DNA from: Leptonema illini DSM 21528
Lineage (GTDB): Bacteria; Spirochaetota; Leptospiria; Leptospirales; Leptonemataceae
Direction of reading: 5' to 3'
DNA: 64,000 bases
NCBI RefSeq assembly: GCF_000243335.1
Contig: NZ_JH597773.1
Coordinates: 1,667,550-1,731,549, forward strand
The position numbers were made by a program, and so were the translations under genes. Below, in pieces: positions 26,363 to 35,538 of the stretch (its first letter is position 1; every line of letters starts with the position of its first letter). Under the pieces are notes generated by a model. It was not told the DNA's origin, ran no database searches, and was given only the letters and a program-made list of their open reading frames with translations.

Positions 26363-27277
26363 ATGAGCGAACTGATTCCCCAGCCCTTTTATCGCGGCAA
26401 GGTCCGCGACCTGTATGATGCCGGCGAGGCGATGATCCTTGTCGCCTCGGATCGTATCTCAGCCTTCGACGTCGTCTTTGACGAGCCCGTCGTCGGCAAA
26501 GGCGAGATTCTTACCGGCGTATCGACGCGGTGGTTCAAACATTTTCGAGGCGGACGCACGATCTCGCAGGCAGACGATCATCGGCCGCTCGAGCAGATCC
26601 TCGACTTCGACGACCATCTGATCACCGATCAGATAGAGCAGTTCCCCGAGCCTTATCGCAACCATGAGCCGTTCCGCAATCGAGCCGTTCTGGCCCGCAA
26701 AACGCAGCGCGTCGATTTCGAATGCGTCGTACGCGGCTATCTGGCCGGTTCGGGCTGGAAGGATTATCAGCGCACGGGCGCCGTCTGTGGACATGCTCTG
26801 CCCGCCGGCATGCAACAGGGCCAAAGGTTACCCGAACCGATCTTCACTCCGGCGACGAAAGAGGATACGGGTAAACACGACGAAAACGTTACGGTCGATT
26901 TCATGCGACAGCGCGTCGGCGCGGAGCTGACCGATCGCCTTGAGAAGATCTCGATCGCTCTTTTTCGCGAGGCATCAGCACAGATGGAAAACGTCGGAAT
27001 TCTGCTCTGCGATACGAAGTTCGAGTTCGGCCTTCTTGATGGACGTATCGTCCTGATAGACGAGGCGTTAACCCCCGATTCGAGCCGCTTCTGGGATAAG
27101 GCCCTGTACAGGCCGGGCGAGACCGCTCCGGGTTTCGACAAGCAATATATCAGGGATTATCTCGAACGCACGGGCTGGAATAAGACGCCGCCCGCGCCTC
27201 CGCTTCCGGCTGACGTCATCGAGAAAACGATCGGGCTTTATCGCGAGATTGAACGGCGCATTCAGAGCGTGCTCTAA
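26363..27277 (+). CDS. purC: SAICAR synthetase (phosphoribosylaminoimidazole-succinocarboxamide synthase)
   Basis: This 304-residue enzyme of purine biosynthesis joins CAIR and aspartate. The N-terminal YRGKVRDLYDAGEAMILVASDRISAFDVV segment, CVVRGYLAGSGWKDYQ, the TKEDTGKHDENV segment, and LIDEALTPDSSRFW are all family signatures. The length fits the long single-domain form. CAGGAG precedes the ATG with proper spacing. purS and purQ lie 30 kb away. Confidence 0.95.
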   Translation: MSELIPQPFYRGKVRDLYDAGEAMILVASDRISAFDVVFDEPVVGKGEILTGVSTRWFKHFRGGRTISQADDHRPLEQILDFDDHLITDQIEQFPEPYRNHEPFRNRAVLARKTQRVDFECVVRGYLAGSGWKDYQRTGAVCGHALPAGMQQGQRLPEPIFTPATKEDTGKHDENVTVDFMRQRVGAELTDRLEKISIALFREASAQMENVGILLCDTKFEFGLLDGRIVLIDEALTPDSSRFWDKALYRPGETAPGFDKQYIRDYLERTGWNKTPPAPPLPADVIEKTIGLYREIERRIQSVL

Positions 27278-27283
27278 GACCTC

Positions 27284-28255
27284 TCAAACCGGCTTCTCGG
27301 CCTTTGCCTTGCGCGAGGCGGCAAAGACGATGCCCTGGGCGTTCAGTTCGGCGTCCAGGCGCATCATCTCTTCGCCCTCTTCATCGACATAGAACTCACG
27401 CCTCTCCACCTCGCCTTTCATGCGTTCGAGTATCGACGAGGCGACGTAGCCCTGCATGACTTCAAACGACTGGCCGGCCTTTAATCCGCGAATGGATTCG
27501 TCAAGCAGGCCTTCAAGAAAGTCGAGACCTTCGCGCATCTGCGCCTCGCCGTCGTCAAGGGCGGTGAACTCGCCGAAATGCGTGAGATACAGGCGCGAAC
27601 AGCCCGTCTCGCGAATCTTCGTCAGACTGAGGCGCGCCTCGGCCGGATCAAAGTCTGTCGGCGTGCTTGTCGGATAGATATACGGCCCGCCTTTCTGCAA
27701 GACCGGATAGGCGATGCCGAACGTATCTCCGGTAAAGACGCCGTTCGATTTCGAATCATAGATGCAGAAGTGATGATTGGCGTGACCTCTTGTATGAAAG
27801 AAGCGCAGCGTGCGCGAGCCGAGCCTCAGTTCGTCGCCGTCATTCATGAGCTGAACGCGCTCTTCGGCGACGGGCACGATCTCGCCGTAGAGACGGCGAA
27901 AGGGCTCTTCGCCATAGACCTGTATGGAGCTGGCGATCAGGCGCGACGGATCGACCATATGACGCCCGGCCTTCGGATGCGCGATCAGCGTGGCATTCTT
28001 GCAGTGCTGCATCAGCAGGCCCGAACCACCGGCATGATCGAGATGCACGTGTGTGATGATGACGTATTTGACCTGCTCGGGCGTTTTACCCAGCTCTTTC
28101 AGAGCATCAAGCAGATAGGGAACGGCAAGCGAGGTATTGTTCTCGACGAAGGCAACGTCATCGCCGTCGACCATGATATAGGCGCAGGCGAGCAGAGGCT
28201 TGACGTAGTGGCAGTCAATCGTGCCGATTCCGTTCTCGGTATCAAAGCTGTACAT
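27284..28255 (-). CDS. MBL-fold metallo-hydrolase
   Basis: This 323-residue cytoplasmic protein has the metallo-beta-lactamase zinc motif ITHVHLDHAGGSG (about 68-80), later ligands His in TRGHANHH, Asp in GVFTGDTFGIAY, and His in LYLTHFGEF. The C-terminal 80 residues form a helical extension. It probably hydrolyses a thioester, phosphoester or lactone; the substrate is unknown. It is convergent with purC, with only six bases between the stops. Confidence 0.88.
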   Translation of the reverse strand: MYSFDTENGIGTIDCHYVKPLLACAYIMVDGDDVAFVENNTSLAVPYLLDALKELGKTPEQVKYVIITHVHLDHAGGSGLLMQHCKNATLIAHPKAGRHMVDPSRLIASSIQVYGEEPFRRLYGEIVPVAEERVQLMNDGDELRLGSRTLRFFHTRGHANHHFCIYDSKSNGVFTGDTFGIAYPVLQKGGPYIYPTSTPTDFDPAEARLSLTKIRETGCSRLYLTHFGEFTALDDGEAQMREGLDFLEGLLDESIRGLKAGQSFEVMQGYVASSILERMKGEVERREFYVDEEGEEMMRLDAELNAQGIVFAASRKAKAEKPV

Positions 28256-28461
28256 GCCGCGAGGATAATAGTGCAGAGAAGATGCGTCAAGCCGAAACCA
28301 TATGGGCTTCCATTCTGGTGCAGGGTTTCAGGGACAGGATCATTGATATCGCCCGCATCTAACATATCGATCCCCCTTCTTCTCTTCTAGAAGCCATCTC
28401 AAATACAAACTACTGACAAGTACTTTTTGCTTGTACTGCTGAGGGGGCTGTGCGGTGATAG

Positions 28462-28473
28462 CTCCTATAGGAG
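28462..28473 (+). promoter_or_regulatory. Self-complementary Shine-Dalgarno of the IS5 transposase
   Basis: CTCCTATAGGAG is a perfect 12-bp palindrome containing AGGAG seven bases before the ATG at 28481. Folding would hide the ribosome-binding site and could damp transposase synthesis from read-through transcripts. Confidence 0.5.
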
Positions 28474-28480
28474 TTCTCTC

Positions 28481-28930
28481 ATGGATATCACAGATGCCCA
28501 ATGGAAGATCATAAAGCCGCTTATCAAAGAACCAAAGCCACGAGAAGACGGGAGGGGGCGGGAGAGAATTGATCCCCGAAGTATTTTAAATGGAATCTTG
28601 TGGATTCTGAAAACTGGAGCCCGCTGGCAGGATCTACCGGATAGGTATCCTTCTTACCAGAGTTGTCATCGTCGCTTTCAGGAGTGGACTCGTAACGGCA
28701 CAATTGAAAAGATTCTCCTGGCTCTGGCGAGAGACCTTGAAGAACGTGGTGGAATTGACATTGAAGAGAGCTTCATAGACGGAACATTCGTTTCGGCTAA
28801 AAAAGGGGGCTCAAAATCGGGAAAACAAAGCGTGGCAAAGGGACCAAGATCATGGCAATGGCAGACGCTTCCGGTCTTCCTATCGCCTGCTGGATTGAAA
28901 GCGCTTCGCCACATGAAGTCACTCTCGTAG
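28481..28930 (+). CDS. IS5-family transposase, N-terminal frame
   Basis: The protein has 149 residues. The DUF4096-like N-terminus ([29 protein letters not shown]) and the first catalytic Asp ([14 protein letters not shown]) are present. Homology continues from about 28810 in the -1 frame; the 40 residues after that point in this frame are out-of-frame tail. The A6G5 run at 28799-28809 is the likely slip point. Confidence 0.85.
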   Translation: MDITDAQWKIIKPLIKEPKPREDGRGRERIDPRSILNGILWILKTGARWQDLPDRYPSYQSCHRRFQEWTRNGTIEKILLALARDLEERGGIDIEESFIDGTFVSAKKGGSKSGKQSVAKGPRSWQWQTLPVFLSPAGLKALRHMKSLS

Positions 28931-29250
28931 AGAAGACTATTGATCATAAGTTCACAAGAAAAACTCCTCGAAGGATTATCGGTGACCGAGCTTATGATTC
29001 CGATAAATTGGATAAACAACTTCGAAAGAGAAAAATCAAGATGATAGCCCCGCATAGACGGGGCCGGAAAAAGGAGAGCACACAGGATGGGCGGGAGCTG
29101 CGTCGATATAAACGCAGATGGAAGGTCGAAAGACTCTTTGCCTGGCTCCAGAATTTTCGCAGAATACTCAATCGATTCGAGAGGTACTGGGAGAACTACC
29201 TTTCGTTTGTCCGGTTAGGCTGTATCGTTATCCTCCTCAGGCATTTTTGA
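28852..29250 (+). CDS. IS5-family transposase, C-terminal frame
   Basis: This frame carries the rest of the DDE_Tnp_1-type domain: [15 protein letters not shown], the second Asp in [34 protein letters not shown] with the catalytic Glu, and a C-terminal [14 protein letters not shown]. Its homology begins upstream of the ATG ([13 protein letters not shown]), so it is expressed by frameshifting from the upstream frame or it is a broken gene. Programmed shifting is usual in the IS427 group, but a simple indel in the A/G run cannot be excluded. Confidence 0.85.
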   Translation: MAMADASGLPIACWIESASPHEVTLVEKTIDHKFTRKTPRRIIGDRAYDSDKLDKQLRKRKIKMIAPHRRGRKKESTQDGRELRRYKRRWKVERLFAWLQNFRRILNRFERYWENYLSFVRLGCIVILLRHF

Positions 29251-31095
29251 GATGGCTTGTAATTTTTTGCACCGTTGACGCGTTAGCGGTTGGCCGGTAT
29301 TGCCATAGAATTCAATCTCACCGGTTCCAGGCAAAAATGAATCTTGAAATACTTGCGGGTTATTCTCTATGCGGTTGAATCGGATCACCACTTTTTTAAG
29401 GGCAGACTGCATCTCGAAGGCTGCATGTGAATTGCTGTGCAAGTAGTTATGCTCGATCAGGATATCACGGCTGAAATACAAGAGAACTGCATGCGTGCCC
29501 GACCCATTCAGATCAAGATGCCGTAGCACAATATGGCGAGAATCCTTAATCGAAATTACCGGAGTGGAACAGCCATCTGCTGCCTCATGCTTTGCGCGAA
29601 AGCCTTCCAGTCGCACCTGATTCCCTCGAACCATTTCAATCACAGGAGCATGCGGATCGCTGATCAGTATTTCAGCACCAGGATCGGCAGTCAGCGTCAG
29701 ATAGCTTTTATCTATCAATTTCAGGGTTTTATCAAGCCTGTAGGTGCCGGCATGCAATCGAATCGTATCGCCAGGACGCGAAGAATCTATGATTCTCTGA
29801 AGATCGAAGGCCTGTGCGGACGAGACAGCGTAAAGGCGTCTCTGCGTTGGTGGGACTTCCTTTTCTTTAAGGCGCTCAATAAGATACATCTTCAACAATG
29901 GATGCAGATCTGGAATATAAGGCTTTCGCAGCCTGGCTTCTCTCTCAATATCGAACAATTCCTCTTCCGTCAGGTGCCTCTTCACAGTACGATTCTTAAA
30001 GACAACAGAAATCATAACAGGTGAAAATCCATTTAACTCTGTTGGATCAGGTGCGTGCCAGGAAAGGCGGGCATCTGGCAATTCAATATTCCATGACTTT
30101 CCTTTCGAACTATACTTCAAAACAATGAACTGGTTCTTAAAAAATTGAACCCTTTCAGCCTGATAGTCAATTTCAACTGACAGATCCTCAATCTGTAAAC
30201 CGGGATACCGATAGTTGAGGAATTCGACAAGACCGTCTACAGGCATCCCAATCTCTCGAAGAGACATACGCAAATCATAACCGACTCCGTAATCGACACC
30301 AGTGCTGAAGTCTGCGTTGTGGAAGTACCTGCATTCGGAGGCTCCACTCAACTTTGCAAAGAGACGTCCTTCAATGGACTCAAGAAATTCAAAACAGGCA
30401 GCTTCTGCTCGTCTTCCATCCTCCCCGAAAGGGTATACAAACGACCTTACCGTTGTCCCTCCATCAGTAGATATATACCTCGTTTCATAGAAAGCGGCTG
30501 AACGTTTGAAAGTAATGCGGCGGTACATATACGAATCAATCAATGGTAGTTCATACAAAAATTTATCCAGAAGTTTCGGCGCCGATCGATCTTCCGGCCA
30601 CAGCATCTGGTAACTATTAACTCCGACCAGCTTACCACTATCATCATACTCGAAATGAAGTGAAAGATGAAAGTCCCACATATAAAACGTAAACGCGAAC
30701 TCAGGTCTCCGGAATTCTGCATCCAGAATCACATAATACAGTCGGTCCCGAAGCTCTTCCATATATGAAAGATCTTTTTGCGATTCTCGGTCTTCCGTTA
30801 CCGCATAATACCGTTCATCCAGCAGCGCAGGATGCACATGCCCTGCCGGACGGTTCATTATATCCGCATCAAGCAGGCGATGCGGCTCAGTCAAAGAAAA
30901 AGATTCAAGAGGGATAACACGGCCCTCCGCATCGGCCTTTTTCAATAGGTTTACAAGCGAAGGCACGGAATATCGTTTCACTTCCTGCTCGATCTTCTGT
31001 TCTCGCGAAGGCTTCGCTATCACTTCTGCATTTACGTGAGAAATGGAAGAAGAGAGAAGAATGATTACCGGTAATAACAGTCGAGAGGGTCTCAC
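29215..31095 (-). CDS. Secreted parallel-beta-helix protein, truncated by the IS5 element
   Basis: The protein has 626 residues with a signal peptide ([18 protein letters not shown]). The N-terminal 400 residues are of unknown family. The C-terminal part (about 430-610) reads as a right-handed beta helix: [52 protein letters not shown] and [16 protein letters not shown]. This is the fold of pectate-lyase-like and NosD-like proteins. The last 13 residues and the stop (below 29258) are encoded by the IS end, so the native C-terminus is lost. It follows the esterase gene by 11 bp in a leftward operon. The truncated protein may still fold. Confidence 0.75.
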   Translation of the reverse strand: MRPSRLLLPVIILLSSSISHVNAEVIAKPSREQKIEQEVKRYSVPSLVNLLKKADAEGRVIPLESFSLTEPHRLLDADIMNRPAGHVHPALLDERYYAVTEDRESQKDLSYMEELRDRLYYVILDAEFRRPEFAFTFYMWDFHLSLHFEYDDSGKLVGVNSYQMLWPEDRSAPKLLDKFLYELPLIDSYMYRRITFKRSAAFYETRYISTDGGTTVRSFVYPFGEDGRRAEAACFEFLESIEGRLFAKLSGASECRYFHNADFSTGVDYGVGYDLRMSLREIGMPVDGLVEFLNYRYPGLQIEDLSVEIDYQAERVQFFKNQFIVLKYSSKGKSWNIELPDARLSWHAPDPTELNGFSPVMISVVFKNRTVKRHLTEEELFDIEREARLRKPYIPDLHPLLKMYLIERLKEKEVPPTQRRLYAVSSAQAFDLQRIIDSSRPGDTIRLHAGTYRLDKTLKLIDKSYLTLTADPGAEILISDPHAPVIEMVRGNQVRLEGFRAKHEAADGCSTPVISIKDSRHIVLRHLDLNGSGTHAVLLYFSRDILIEHNYLHSNSHAAFEMQSALKKVVIRFNRIENNPQVFQDSFLPGTGEIEFYGNTGQPLTRQRCKKLQAISKMPEEDNDTA

Positions 31096-31106
31096 TGATA
31101 CGACCT

Positions 31107-32009
31107 CTACTTCCAGAATTGAAGCATCGCATCGGTGGCGCTGATTTCCTGAGTCGGTGTATCGGCTCCGAAAAATCCCTTTGCTCCTCCTGGCCAGGTG
31201 TGGCCTTCATCGTCGATGCTGATAATGGTTAGCTTGCCCGCATCGCATGTATAACTGACTCGCTCCACCTTTCCTGCCTTTACAGCTTTACGATCGCGGC
31301 ATCCATTGCGCTTCTGCCAGAACGTCTCGGCAAACCCTACGGAGCGGTCCACTCGCGCATGAGAGTCGGCCTTAACCTGAGGCTCTCCCCCTTCATAAAG
31401 TACGTGTTTATCTTCTCTGCCATGAAAGATAATCACATCAAGGGGTCGGGCCGGATTGCATGCAGGCACGTTCAAAGCCCCGGCGACAGGAGCGATGCCA
31501 TCGATGATATCGGCCGATTCACAGGCCATACGGTAGGTCATCATGCCTCCGTTCGACATGCCGGTAACGTAAACCTTCTTCACGTTGTACTGGTTCTTGA
31601 TAAAGAGAATAAGCTGCCTCAAAAACGTGACGTCGTCGACCTTCTGATCCAGAGCGGCGCCGCAGCAGTTGCCGGCATTCCAGGTTAACAGCTTCTCATC
31701 AAAGAGGCGGTTTGTTCCATAAGGATAGACGACGAGGAATCCGTCACGGTCGGATCGCTCTCGAAAGCCTGACATCTGCTCGGCGTTTCGGCCGTTTCCG
31801 CCGCCGCCGTGCAGCATGACGACGAGATTCGATTCAGAACCCGGCTTATATTTTTCGGGAACATGCAGAATATACCGGCGAGTTACCCCCTGAATAGTAA
31901 TCTCTTTGACGGCGTCATCGGCAAGGGCGCGACGTACAAGAAAGAGACAGCCGCTCATAATCGGCAGCATGACTATAAGTAAAAGAGTATGCGAGAAAAA
32001 TCGTTTCAC
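31107..32009 (-). CDS. PHB-depolymerase/feruloyl-esterase-like lipoprotein (LpqC-like)
   Basis: The protein has 300 residues. The signal peptide ends in MSGC (lipobox, Cys21), so it is a predicted lipoprotein. The esterase core shows LVVMLHGGGGNGRNAEQ (oxyanion region), a Trp-Asn-Cys-Cys segment WNAGNCCG, the nucleophile elbow GMSNGGMM, Asp in HGREDKHV and His in EGHTWPGG. Related enzymes hydrolyse esters of aromatic or hydroxy acids. The true substrate is unknown. It follows the HD-GYP regulator gene by 30 bp. Confidence 0.85.
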   Translation of the reverse strand: MKRFFSHTLLLIVMLPIMSGCLFLVRRALADDAVKEITIQGVTRRYILHVPEKYKPGSESNLVVMLHGGGGNGRNAEQMSGFRERSDRDGFLVVYPYGTNRLFDEKLLTWNAGNCCGAALDQKVDDVTFLRQLILFIKNQYNVKKVYVTGMSNGGMMTYRMACESADIIDGIAPVAGALNVPACNPARPLDVIIFHGREDKHVLYEGGEPQVKADSHARVDRSVGFAETFWQKRNGCRDRKAVKAGKVERVSYTCDAGKLTIISIDDEGHTWPGGAKGFFGADTPTQEISATDAMLQFWK

Positions 32010-32039
32010 AGATTCAGAAGAAACGACGCCGATATTATG

Positions 32040-33059
32040 TCAAGCCAGGTACTTTCCCGTGGCCAGAAGCGCGGCGGCAATATCAACGACCGCGGCATCA
32101 TAAAGCTCACCACGATGCTCTTTGATCTCCTGCAGCGCCGCTTCGATACCCAGAGCAGGTCGATAGGGCCTGTGTGTGGCCATGGCCTCCGCTACGTCGG
32201 CGACGGCGATGATCTTCGCCTCAAGCAACATCTCATCTGCGGCCAGGCCGTACGGATAACCCGAACCGTTCAGGCGTTCATGATGTTGAAGAACGATCTG
32301 AGCGACGGGCCAGGGGAAGTCGATCGATCTCAGAATCTCAAAGCCGTTCAACGAATGCTCGCGTATGATCATCATTTCCGGTCCGCTGAGTGCGCCGGGC
32401 TTGCTCAGGATTTCGGCCGGTACGCGAATCTTACCGACGTCATGCACGACTCCGGCAAGGCGGATGCCCTCGATCATCTGTTCATTCAGGCCCATCTCTC
32501 TGGCTATGGCGACGGCAAATTCCGACACGCGCTTCTGATGGCCGGCCGTATAAGGATCGCGCAGCTCCACCATCGCAGCAAGGGCGGTGATAGAATCAAA
32601 CATGCTTGTTCGCAGTTTCTTCTCTGATTCAATGAGAGTGGCGGAGCGTGCTTTCACCATCTCTTCAAGACGGCTGCGAAGCCGATGCAACTCGATATGA
32701 GTGCGCACGCGTGCAAGAAGCTCTTCGCGCTGATATGGCTTCGTGACGAAATCCACTGCACCCAGCGCGAATCCCTGCACCTTTTCCTCGGTTTCTGATA
32801 GAGCAGAAACGAAAATCACCGGTATATCGGCCAGCTGTGGCCTGGACTTCAGAAGCCGGCATAGCTCAAAACCGTCCATATCGGGCATGCGAATGTCGAG
32901 CAGGATCAGCTCGGGCGGCTCAGAGAGAGCTGCCTTTAGAGCGATCTGCCCCGTTCTTGCAGAGCGCACATCATAACCCGCCTCACGCAGGATATCGGTC
33001 AGCAGTTTCAATGATGCCGGCGTATCATCGACGGCCAGGATGCTTCCACTTGAAGCCAT
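32040..33059 (-). CDS. Response regulator with HD-GYP output domain
   Basis: The protein has 339 residues. A receiver domain (about 5-120) has the phospho-acceptor Asp in LILLDIRMPDMDGFE and the switch Lys in FVTKPYQ. An HD-GYP domain (about 150-330) has GHQKRVSEFAVAIA, VVHDVGKI, the signature HHERLNGSGYPYGL and DVAEAMATHRPYR. HD-GYP proteins degrade cyclic di-GMP; the motif residues look complete, so activity is plausible. Its ATG follows the kinase stop with one base between them, so the hybrid kinase is the likely partner. Confidence 0.92.
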   Translation of the reverse strand: MASSGSILAVDDTPASLKLLTDILREAGYDVRSARTGQIALKAALSEPPELILLDIRMPDMDGFELCRLLKSRPQLADIPVIFVSALSETEEKVQGFALGAVDFVTKPYQREELLARVRTHIELHRLRSRLEEMVKARSATLIESEKKLRTSMFDSITALAAMVELRDPYTAGHQKRVSEFAVAIAREMGLNEQMIEGIRLAGVVHDVGKIRVPAEILSKPGALSGPEMMIIREHSLNGFEILRSIDFPWPVAQIVLQHHERLNGSGYPYGLAADEMLLEAKIIAVADVAEAMATHRPYRPALGIEAALQEIKEHRGELYDAAVVDIAAALLATGKYLA

Positions 33060-33060
33060 A

Positions 33061-35448
33061 CTATTCGTTTCCTTTCAGCGCCGTTAGAATGGCCTCATAC
33101 TCGAACATCGCCGTCAGATCCTCCAGATGTGTTTGCAGATTGCGATCGTACTGGCCGACGGCTGCAACCGCTCGTTCAATCCGGTCCACATGCAGACTTT
33201 CCAGCGAGGATCGCAACTCGGACAGTATTTCTTGCGGTATGGACGAAAACGACTCTGCGGTTAACATGCGATGAGCGCTCGGAACGGACTCATACAGATA
33301 CTCAATTTTCAGATGCTCTGCCAGGCAGTCATAGATCTCGGCCGGACGATAGGGCTTTCTTACAAAATCGTCAAGACCGACCGCAAGCATCTCGTCACGC
33401 TGTTCGGCGAAGGCCGATGCCGTTACCGCTACGATTCTGACGTCGGCTCCGCCGGGCAGAGAGCGAATCTTCTTCGTCGCCTCGATGCCGTCCATAACGG
33501 GCATCCGACGATCCATCCAGATGAAATGGGGCCTGTACGACTCAAATAGTCTCACGCCTTCTTCACCATTCGAGGCAATACGCACGGAAAGTCCGATGTT
33601 TTCCATAAGCGTCTGCAATAACAGCTGGTTATCGCGCTGGTCTTCGACGATGAGGATGCGATAATCCGACCGGCCGGCGATTCCAAGTATTTCACGCTGC
33701 TCGGCCTCATTCGCTCTCTGAATATCGTCTTCCTTCGCCTCTTCAAGAGGAAGCTCGACGCGAAAGACAGATCCCTTTTCAGGCGAAGAGGTAACGGATA
33801 TGCTTCCGCCCATCAACTCTACATATTGCTTTGTAATGGCGAGGCCCAATCCCGTTCCATGACTGCCTCCCTGATCGCCAAGCTGAACGAAAGGCTCAAA
33901 GATGCGCCGGCATTCTTCTGGAGCGATACCTTTTCCAGAATCCTCCACCTCGATTTGAAGATGAGACAGGGTGTTCTCTCGCGTGCCGAGCCTGAGGGTC
34001 ACTCCTCCCTGCTCCGTGAATTTCACGGCATTGCCGATGAGGTTGATGAGAATCTGTCGGACCCTGCCCTCATCGGCGACAATGTAACGCGGAAAGGTGG
34101 AGTCCTGATCTATGATGAGCTGCAGTCCTTTCTCTTCGGCTCGCTGACGCATCAGATCCGTCACGTCGCAGAGCAGCTCGCCGAGATCGAAGGGCGCCTT
34201 CTGCAACTGCATGCTTCCCGATTCGATCTTCGCCATATCGAGAACGTCGTTGATCAATCGTAGCAGATGCGTTCCGCTTCGATTGATGATCTCGACGTTC
34301 TTTCGCGTATGATCGGGCAGAGTTCGATCGGATTGCAACAGACGCGAGAACCCGAGAATCGCGTTCAGAGGCGTTCGAAGTTCGTGGCTCATACTTGCAA
34401 GAAAGACGCTTTTTGCCCGGCTCGCCGCTTCTGCTGCGTTACGCGCGGCGACAAGATCGGCCGTTCGTTGCATCACCTGCTCTTCCAGATGATTCTTTAA
34501 AGCGAGCAGCTGCTCTTCGCTGCGCTTACGGGCCGTAATATCGGTTACCATGGCGAACGAACCGCTGTACTGCCCCTTTTCATCGGCAATCGGCGTGGCC
34601 GAAAAAATAGTCCAGACCTCTTCTCCGTTTGCGTGCCTGAGTCGGCGCTCGTAACGATCCGACAGTCCCTGGCTTCTCTGTGTGAGCCGCAAATGATGAT
34701 CGGGAAGATCTTCAGCAAACATAAAATCGCCTAACGGTCTGCCGACAATCTGCTCTTTCTCGTAGCCGAGTATTTCGCTCATGCGTGCGTTGAGAAACGT
34801 GCAGGCACCGTCAACATCCATGGACCAGATTCCCTCAGACGCCATATCGACGATACGCCGGTATTTTTCTTCGCTTTCACGCAGGGCCTTTTCGGAGCGT
34901 TTGCTCTCGTACATGAGGCGCAGTCTGTCGAGCGTAACGGCAAGATGACTTGCAAGGGCCATCAGAAATTCACGGTCCGATGCCGTCGGCAATCGGACGC
35001 CTTCATCGCCGAATGTTCCCGTACCGACCGAGCCCAGATGTCGATCGAGGAAAATAATCGGAACGTTCACGATAGTGCGATTCTGCAACAGTTCGACGAT
35101 TTTCTTATCGGTGCGTTCATCGGTACGCGCATCTTCGACGACGACGATATCAACGCTGCTTGCGATTTCTTCAAGCATGGGATCGCCTTTAATGTGAAGG
35201 GTTTGCACGTTCTCGTCAAACATCACCATATCAGACAGAGATCCGCTCGCAGACAGCGCTCGCGCCTGCTCTTTCTGATCGTCAAAAAGGAAAACCCAGA
35301 TATTCTGATATCCGACTATCTCTCTGACTTCTTTGCGGGCCGTATCAAGGACCTCGGCATAGCTTTTCGCCATTTCGAGTCCTTTCGAAAGACGCAGAAG
35401 CGATTGCCAGTAGCGCTCCTTACTCCCTTCCGACCCGGTAGTTTGCAT
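33061..35448 (-). CDS. Hybrid sensor histidine kinase (GAF-PAS-HisKA-HATPase-REC)
   Basis: The protein has 795 residues and no transmembrane segment, so it is a cytoplasmic sensor. The order is a GAF domain (about 20-185), a PAS/PAC domain (about 200-320, IVDMASEGIWSMDVDG), HisKA with the phospho-His in SMSHELRTPLNAILGF (about 355), an HATPase domain with LINLIGNAVKFTEQGG and GTGLGLAITKQY, and a C-terminal receiver with Asp in WMDRRMPVMDG. GGAGG five bases before ATG 35448 decides the start; an ATG at 35502 lacks an RBS. The adjacent HD-GYP regulator suggests c-di-GMP-linked signalling. Confidence 0.93.
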   Translation of the reverse strand: MQTTGSEGSKERYWQSLLRLSKGLEMAKSYAEVLDTARKEVREIVGYQNIWVFLFDDQKEQARALSASGSLSDMVMFDENVQTLHIKGDPMLEEIASSVDIVVVEDARTDERTDKKIVELLQNRTIVNVPIIFLDRHLGSVGTGTFGDEGVRLPTASDREFLMALASHLAVTLDRLRLMYESKRSEKALRESEEKYRRIVDMASEGIWSMDVDGACTFLNARMSEILGYEKEQIVGRPLGDFMFAEDLPDHHLRLTQRSQGLSDRYERRLRHANGEEVWTIFSATPIADEKGQYSGSFAMVTDITARKRSEEQLLALKNHLEEQVMQRTADLVAARNAAEAASRAKSVFLASMSHELRTPLNAILGFSRLLQSDRTLPDHTRKNVEIINRSGTHLLRLINDVLDMAKIESGSMQLQKAPFDLGELLCDVTDLMRQRAEEKGLQLIIDQDSTFPRYIVADEGRVRQILINLIGNAVKFTEQGGVTLRLGTRENTLSHLQIEVEDSGKGIAPEECRRIFEPFVQLGDQGGSHGTGLGLAITKQYVELMGGSISVTSSPEKGSVFRVELPLEEAKEDDIQRANEAEQREILGIAGRSDYRILIVEDQRDNQLLLQTLMENIGLSVRIASNGEEGVRLFESYRPHFIWMDRRMPVMDGIEATKKIRSLPGGADVRIVAVTASAFAEQRDEMLAVGLDDFVRKPYRPAEIYDCLAEHLKIEYLYESVPSAHRMLTAESFSSIPQEILSELRSSLESLHVDRIERAVAAVGQYDRNLQTHLEDLTAMFEYEAILTALKGNE

Positions 35449-35496
35449 AGGACCTCCGACATTCCGGCCGCCAACCTGGGGCTGCCTTGTCGATTC

Positions 35497-35510
35497 TACC
35501 ACATATGGTA
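35497..35510. promoter_or_regulatory. Short inverted repeat in the divergent kinase/hydrolase gap
   Basis: TACCA-CATA-TGGTA, arms of 5 bp, lies between the histidine kinase start (35448) and the divergent hydrolase start (35539). It resembles the core of the ACCA..TGGT dyad upstream of the amidase gene (8654-8673). It is a weak operator candidate. Confidence 0.3.
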
Positions 35511-35538
35511 GCGATACCCGATTATTATTTTATGTGAC

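Larger units (their letters stand above)
28391..29258 (+). mobile_element. IS5-family insertion sequence (868 bp, IS427-like)
   Basis: The ends are 13-bp perfect inverted repeats (AAGCCATCTCAAA at 28391-28403; complement at 29246-29258). Two frames make up one transposase, as in IS427-group elements. No target duplication is seen: the left flank is CTAG and the right flank GTAA. The right end truncates the neighbouring leftward gene. Unequal flanks suggest an adjacent deletion or recombination between copies. Confidence 0.85.

Noticed and set aside
28385-28392. CTAG as a target-site duplication of the IS5 element
   Set aside because: The right flank is GTAA, so CTAG is not repeated.
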